64,000 nucleotides of DNA, taken from NCBI GenBank assembly GCA_002104895.1, contig MCFG01000072.1, positions 102,501-166,500 on the forward strand, read 5' to 3'. Source of the DNA: Anaeromyces robustus (Eukaryota > Neocallimastigomycota > Neocallimastigomycetes > Neocallimastigales > Neocallimastigaceae). A program made the translations under genes and the position numbers. The notes below the pieces were generated by a model. It did not search any database and had not been told where the DNA came from. It saw only the letters and a program-made list of their open reading frames with translations. This document shows positions 62,191 through 64,000 of this stretch, one piece after another; the first letter of the stretch is position 1, and every line of letters begins with the position of its first letter.

Positions 62191-62566
62191 ATAATGTGAA
62201 TTCTTATTACGTTGTATTTTAGAAATAAAAAAAAATAAATACTTTTATAATTATATTTTAAATGAACATTTATATATTAATATATTTATATACATATTGT
62301 AAATTTTATTTTCTTTTGAAATAAAAAAAAAAATAAAATAAAATATTAATATAAAAAACTATATCAATAAATATATATAAAGATTTAAATATTATTATTA
62401 TATTTTAATGATTTCTTTTTTAATTGTATTCCTAATAATTTTATTTTTTTTTATTTTTTTTTTTGTACTTATTTTATTAAGATTTAATCTGAATTTTTAC
62501 TAAAAGTTATTAAAAATATAATAATGATCAGAAAAATAATATATTATATTACAGTTAAAGCTAAAA

Positions 62567-62607
<41 letters not shown>

Positions 62608-62842
62608 ATTATTGTTGTTGTTGAATTAGGTTTTTTTCATTTATTAACTATTTATAAAAATTAATTTAATTATTATGTTTTAAATAAAACAGAAAATTTT
62701 TTTTACTAATATATTAGTGATGACTTTCTTCAATTTTTTAAGTTATTATATTATTATATAAATTAATTTTTTATCTATTTTAATTAACATAGATATTATA
62801 TTTATTTATAAATTTTGTTATATATAGTCATTTTCAGCTATT
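62191..62842. other. Intergenic spacer
   Basis: A/T-rich 3' region of member D with (AT)n at 62569-62601 and (TTG)4 just after. No gene. Confidence 0.65.
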
Positions 62843-63445
62843 ATGTCTTGGAATGATTTCTTTATTAAGAATTTAAAATTATTTAATCATATTTATAATC
62901 AGTGGAAAACAACTTATTATACTCCTCCTCCCTTAGATATATTTAATATTTTTAAATGCATGCCAATTGAAAAAGTTAAAAAGGGATCAACTCCTACAAT
63001 ATAATATATCACATGATATATGTGATATTTCCTTTGGATCAAAATAAATCCCATTTCCACCTCTTTTATTAAGTCGTATCTATGAAAATATGATTGAAAT
63101 TGTGACTTTTTTTAGGCAACCGATAAGTAATCATTTAGTTTGATGGTTAAAATAATGATATATTTCTATGTAATTATTTACTCGTCCAGTCATCAATCCT
63201 GTACTTTCTCATTATTATCTATTATGGAAACCATTCATCAATATATATTTAACTATCGTCCTGTCGTTTTATTATTATTTGATTTAAAAGCTATATCCTT
63301 ATGTAAATTGATTAATGAAATAAAATCGTCTGTAATTGAAGTTTCACACCCTATTTATAATTATAACGAGTTTTTTAAAAAATCAAAATGTTTTTACAGA
63401 ACAAGAGAACTTGCTTATGAACTTGGTTTTACTTTTGAGTGGTAA
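62843..63445 (+). pseudogene. Uracil-DNA glycosylase (family 1 UNG) pseudogene
   Basis: Three pieces in different frames follow the UNG order. Piece 1 (62843-63000) starts SWNDFF and contains TYYTPPPLDIFNIFKCMPIEKVK, equivalent to the YPP..FN.F....KVK segment before the catalytic loop. Piece 2 (about 62989-63140) is shifted in frame and has the ISFGS and IPFPP.L..IYENM segments, with a stop between them. Piece 3 (63200-63445) resembles ETIHQYIFNYRPVVLLL (the VFLLWG strand region), SHPIYN (the HPSPLS loop) and ends ELGFTFEW, like UNG C termini. The GQDPY loop and HPSPLS are altered, and frames are broken at least twice, so no active enzyme is made. Origin (host, bacterial or large DNA virus) is undetermined. 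Confidence 0.72.
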
Positions 63446-64000
63446 AATAATGTTTTTTTTTTTAGTAATTTAAATATATTATTCATTAGTTAAATATTCA
63501 AGATTTTAACAATAAAATAGTTAAAAATAATAGTATTAAATGTTACAACTTTGATGATTTACATAATTTTTTAATTTCTATGACTAAAGAGAATGTATTA
63601 AATCAAATCAATTTCAAATGATGGAATCATTATCACGGATGGAGGATCATCTTTTTATGATAATTTGAATGTTTATAAAATAAAATAATAAATACAGTAG
63701 TTTATAGTTTTGATGGAAGATATTTTTTATACTAAAAAGACTGTAGCATTAAAAATCCAAATTAAACTTATGTCAATTATACCATCAACATAAAAAATTG
63801 TATTATAAAAAAGATGAAAATAATCAAACCAATGTAAATACTAACAATTATTTATTATCAAAAACAAATAGAAATTGTTGATAATATGCCAACTAATAAA
63901 CATGAAGTTCGTTATCGTTTAGTCAGAGAAAAAAAAAAAAAAAAACTTATATAGTTGAAATAAATTTAGATAATAAAACATTATAGTACAAAAAGATTAA
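63446..64000. other. Decayed coding-like sequence, unidentified
   Basis: Composition is richer than ordinary spacer and short frames look protein-like (for example FDDLHNFLISMTKENVLNQI at about 63550-63608 and GIIITDGGSSFYDN at about 63618-63660), but all are interrupted by stops. No family could be named. It may belong to the same inserted or decaying block as the UNG remnant. Confidence 0.35.

Noticed and set aside
62843-63445. Alternative genetic code or programmed frameshift to rescue the UNG gene
   Set aside because: All other genes in the window read normally with standard stops, and the catalytic loops themselves are altered, so simple decay explains it.

Overview
The window is extremely A+T-rich. 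Intergenic DNA is dominated by A/T homopolymers and AAT, AAAT and ATT microsatellites. Protein-coding genes stand out by composition, have spliceosomal GT-AG introns, and use A/T-ending codons. Poly-Asn tracts, 2-6 kb gene-poor gaps, a solute-binding-protein domain fused to leucine-rich repeats, an NDT80/PhoG factor and an Atg18 PROPPIN together fit an anaerobic gut fungus (Neocallimastigomycota) best. A poly-Asn-rich amoebozoan such as Dictyostelium is a weaker alternative because of the long gaps. The taxon is an inference. I saw no rRNA, tRNA or CRISPR array.

Layout. 1-1305 (+): the C-terminal part of an ACTMAP/C19orf54-like actin maturation protease. 3460-5298 (+): a three-exon gene I do not recognise. 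5690-6210: a 45-bp tandem repeat followed by a decayed LINE fragment. 7766-14441 (+): a four-exon NDT80/PhoG transcription factor of about 1,918 residues with very large Asn, Gln and Glu/Lys tracts. 15899-19468 (-): a seven-exon FYRN-FYRC (TBRG1-like) nuclear protein, convergent with the NDT80 gene. 19469-26099: a 6.6-kb gene-poor stretch with a decayed minus-strand region and an inverted copy of the next gene's first exon. 26100-29276 (+): a five-exon fusion of an S4/RluA-type pseudouridine synthase with a HemK/PrmC-type glutamine methyltransferase. 34535-35452 (+): a two-exon PH-domain protein. 36835-42018 (+): a full-length LINE with one intact 1,439-aa ORF, a poly(A) tail and a perfect 9-bp target-site duplication. 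44011-47101 (+): an eight-exon Atg18/WIPI PROPPIN with an FRRG motif.

50037-62190 (+): a cluster of intronless genes for secreted, probably GPI-anchored surface proteins. Four are paralogues sharing an invariant ten-cysteine pattern. The fifth, between the first and second paralogue, fuses an extracellular solute-binding domain to eight leucine-rich repeats. The spacers in this cluster are themselves duplicated, so it looks like an actively expanding surface-protein locus. 62843-63445: a broken uracil-DNA glycosylase gene, followed by further decayed coding-like sequence to the window end.

The housekeeping genes are scattered and not obviously linked in function. The surface-protein array and its duplicated spacers are the most coherent and least described unit here. 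Splice sites were deduced by hand from GT/AG signals and phase continuity. All multi-exon totals are multiples of three, but transcript data would be needed for proof.
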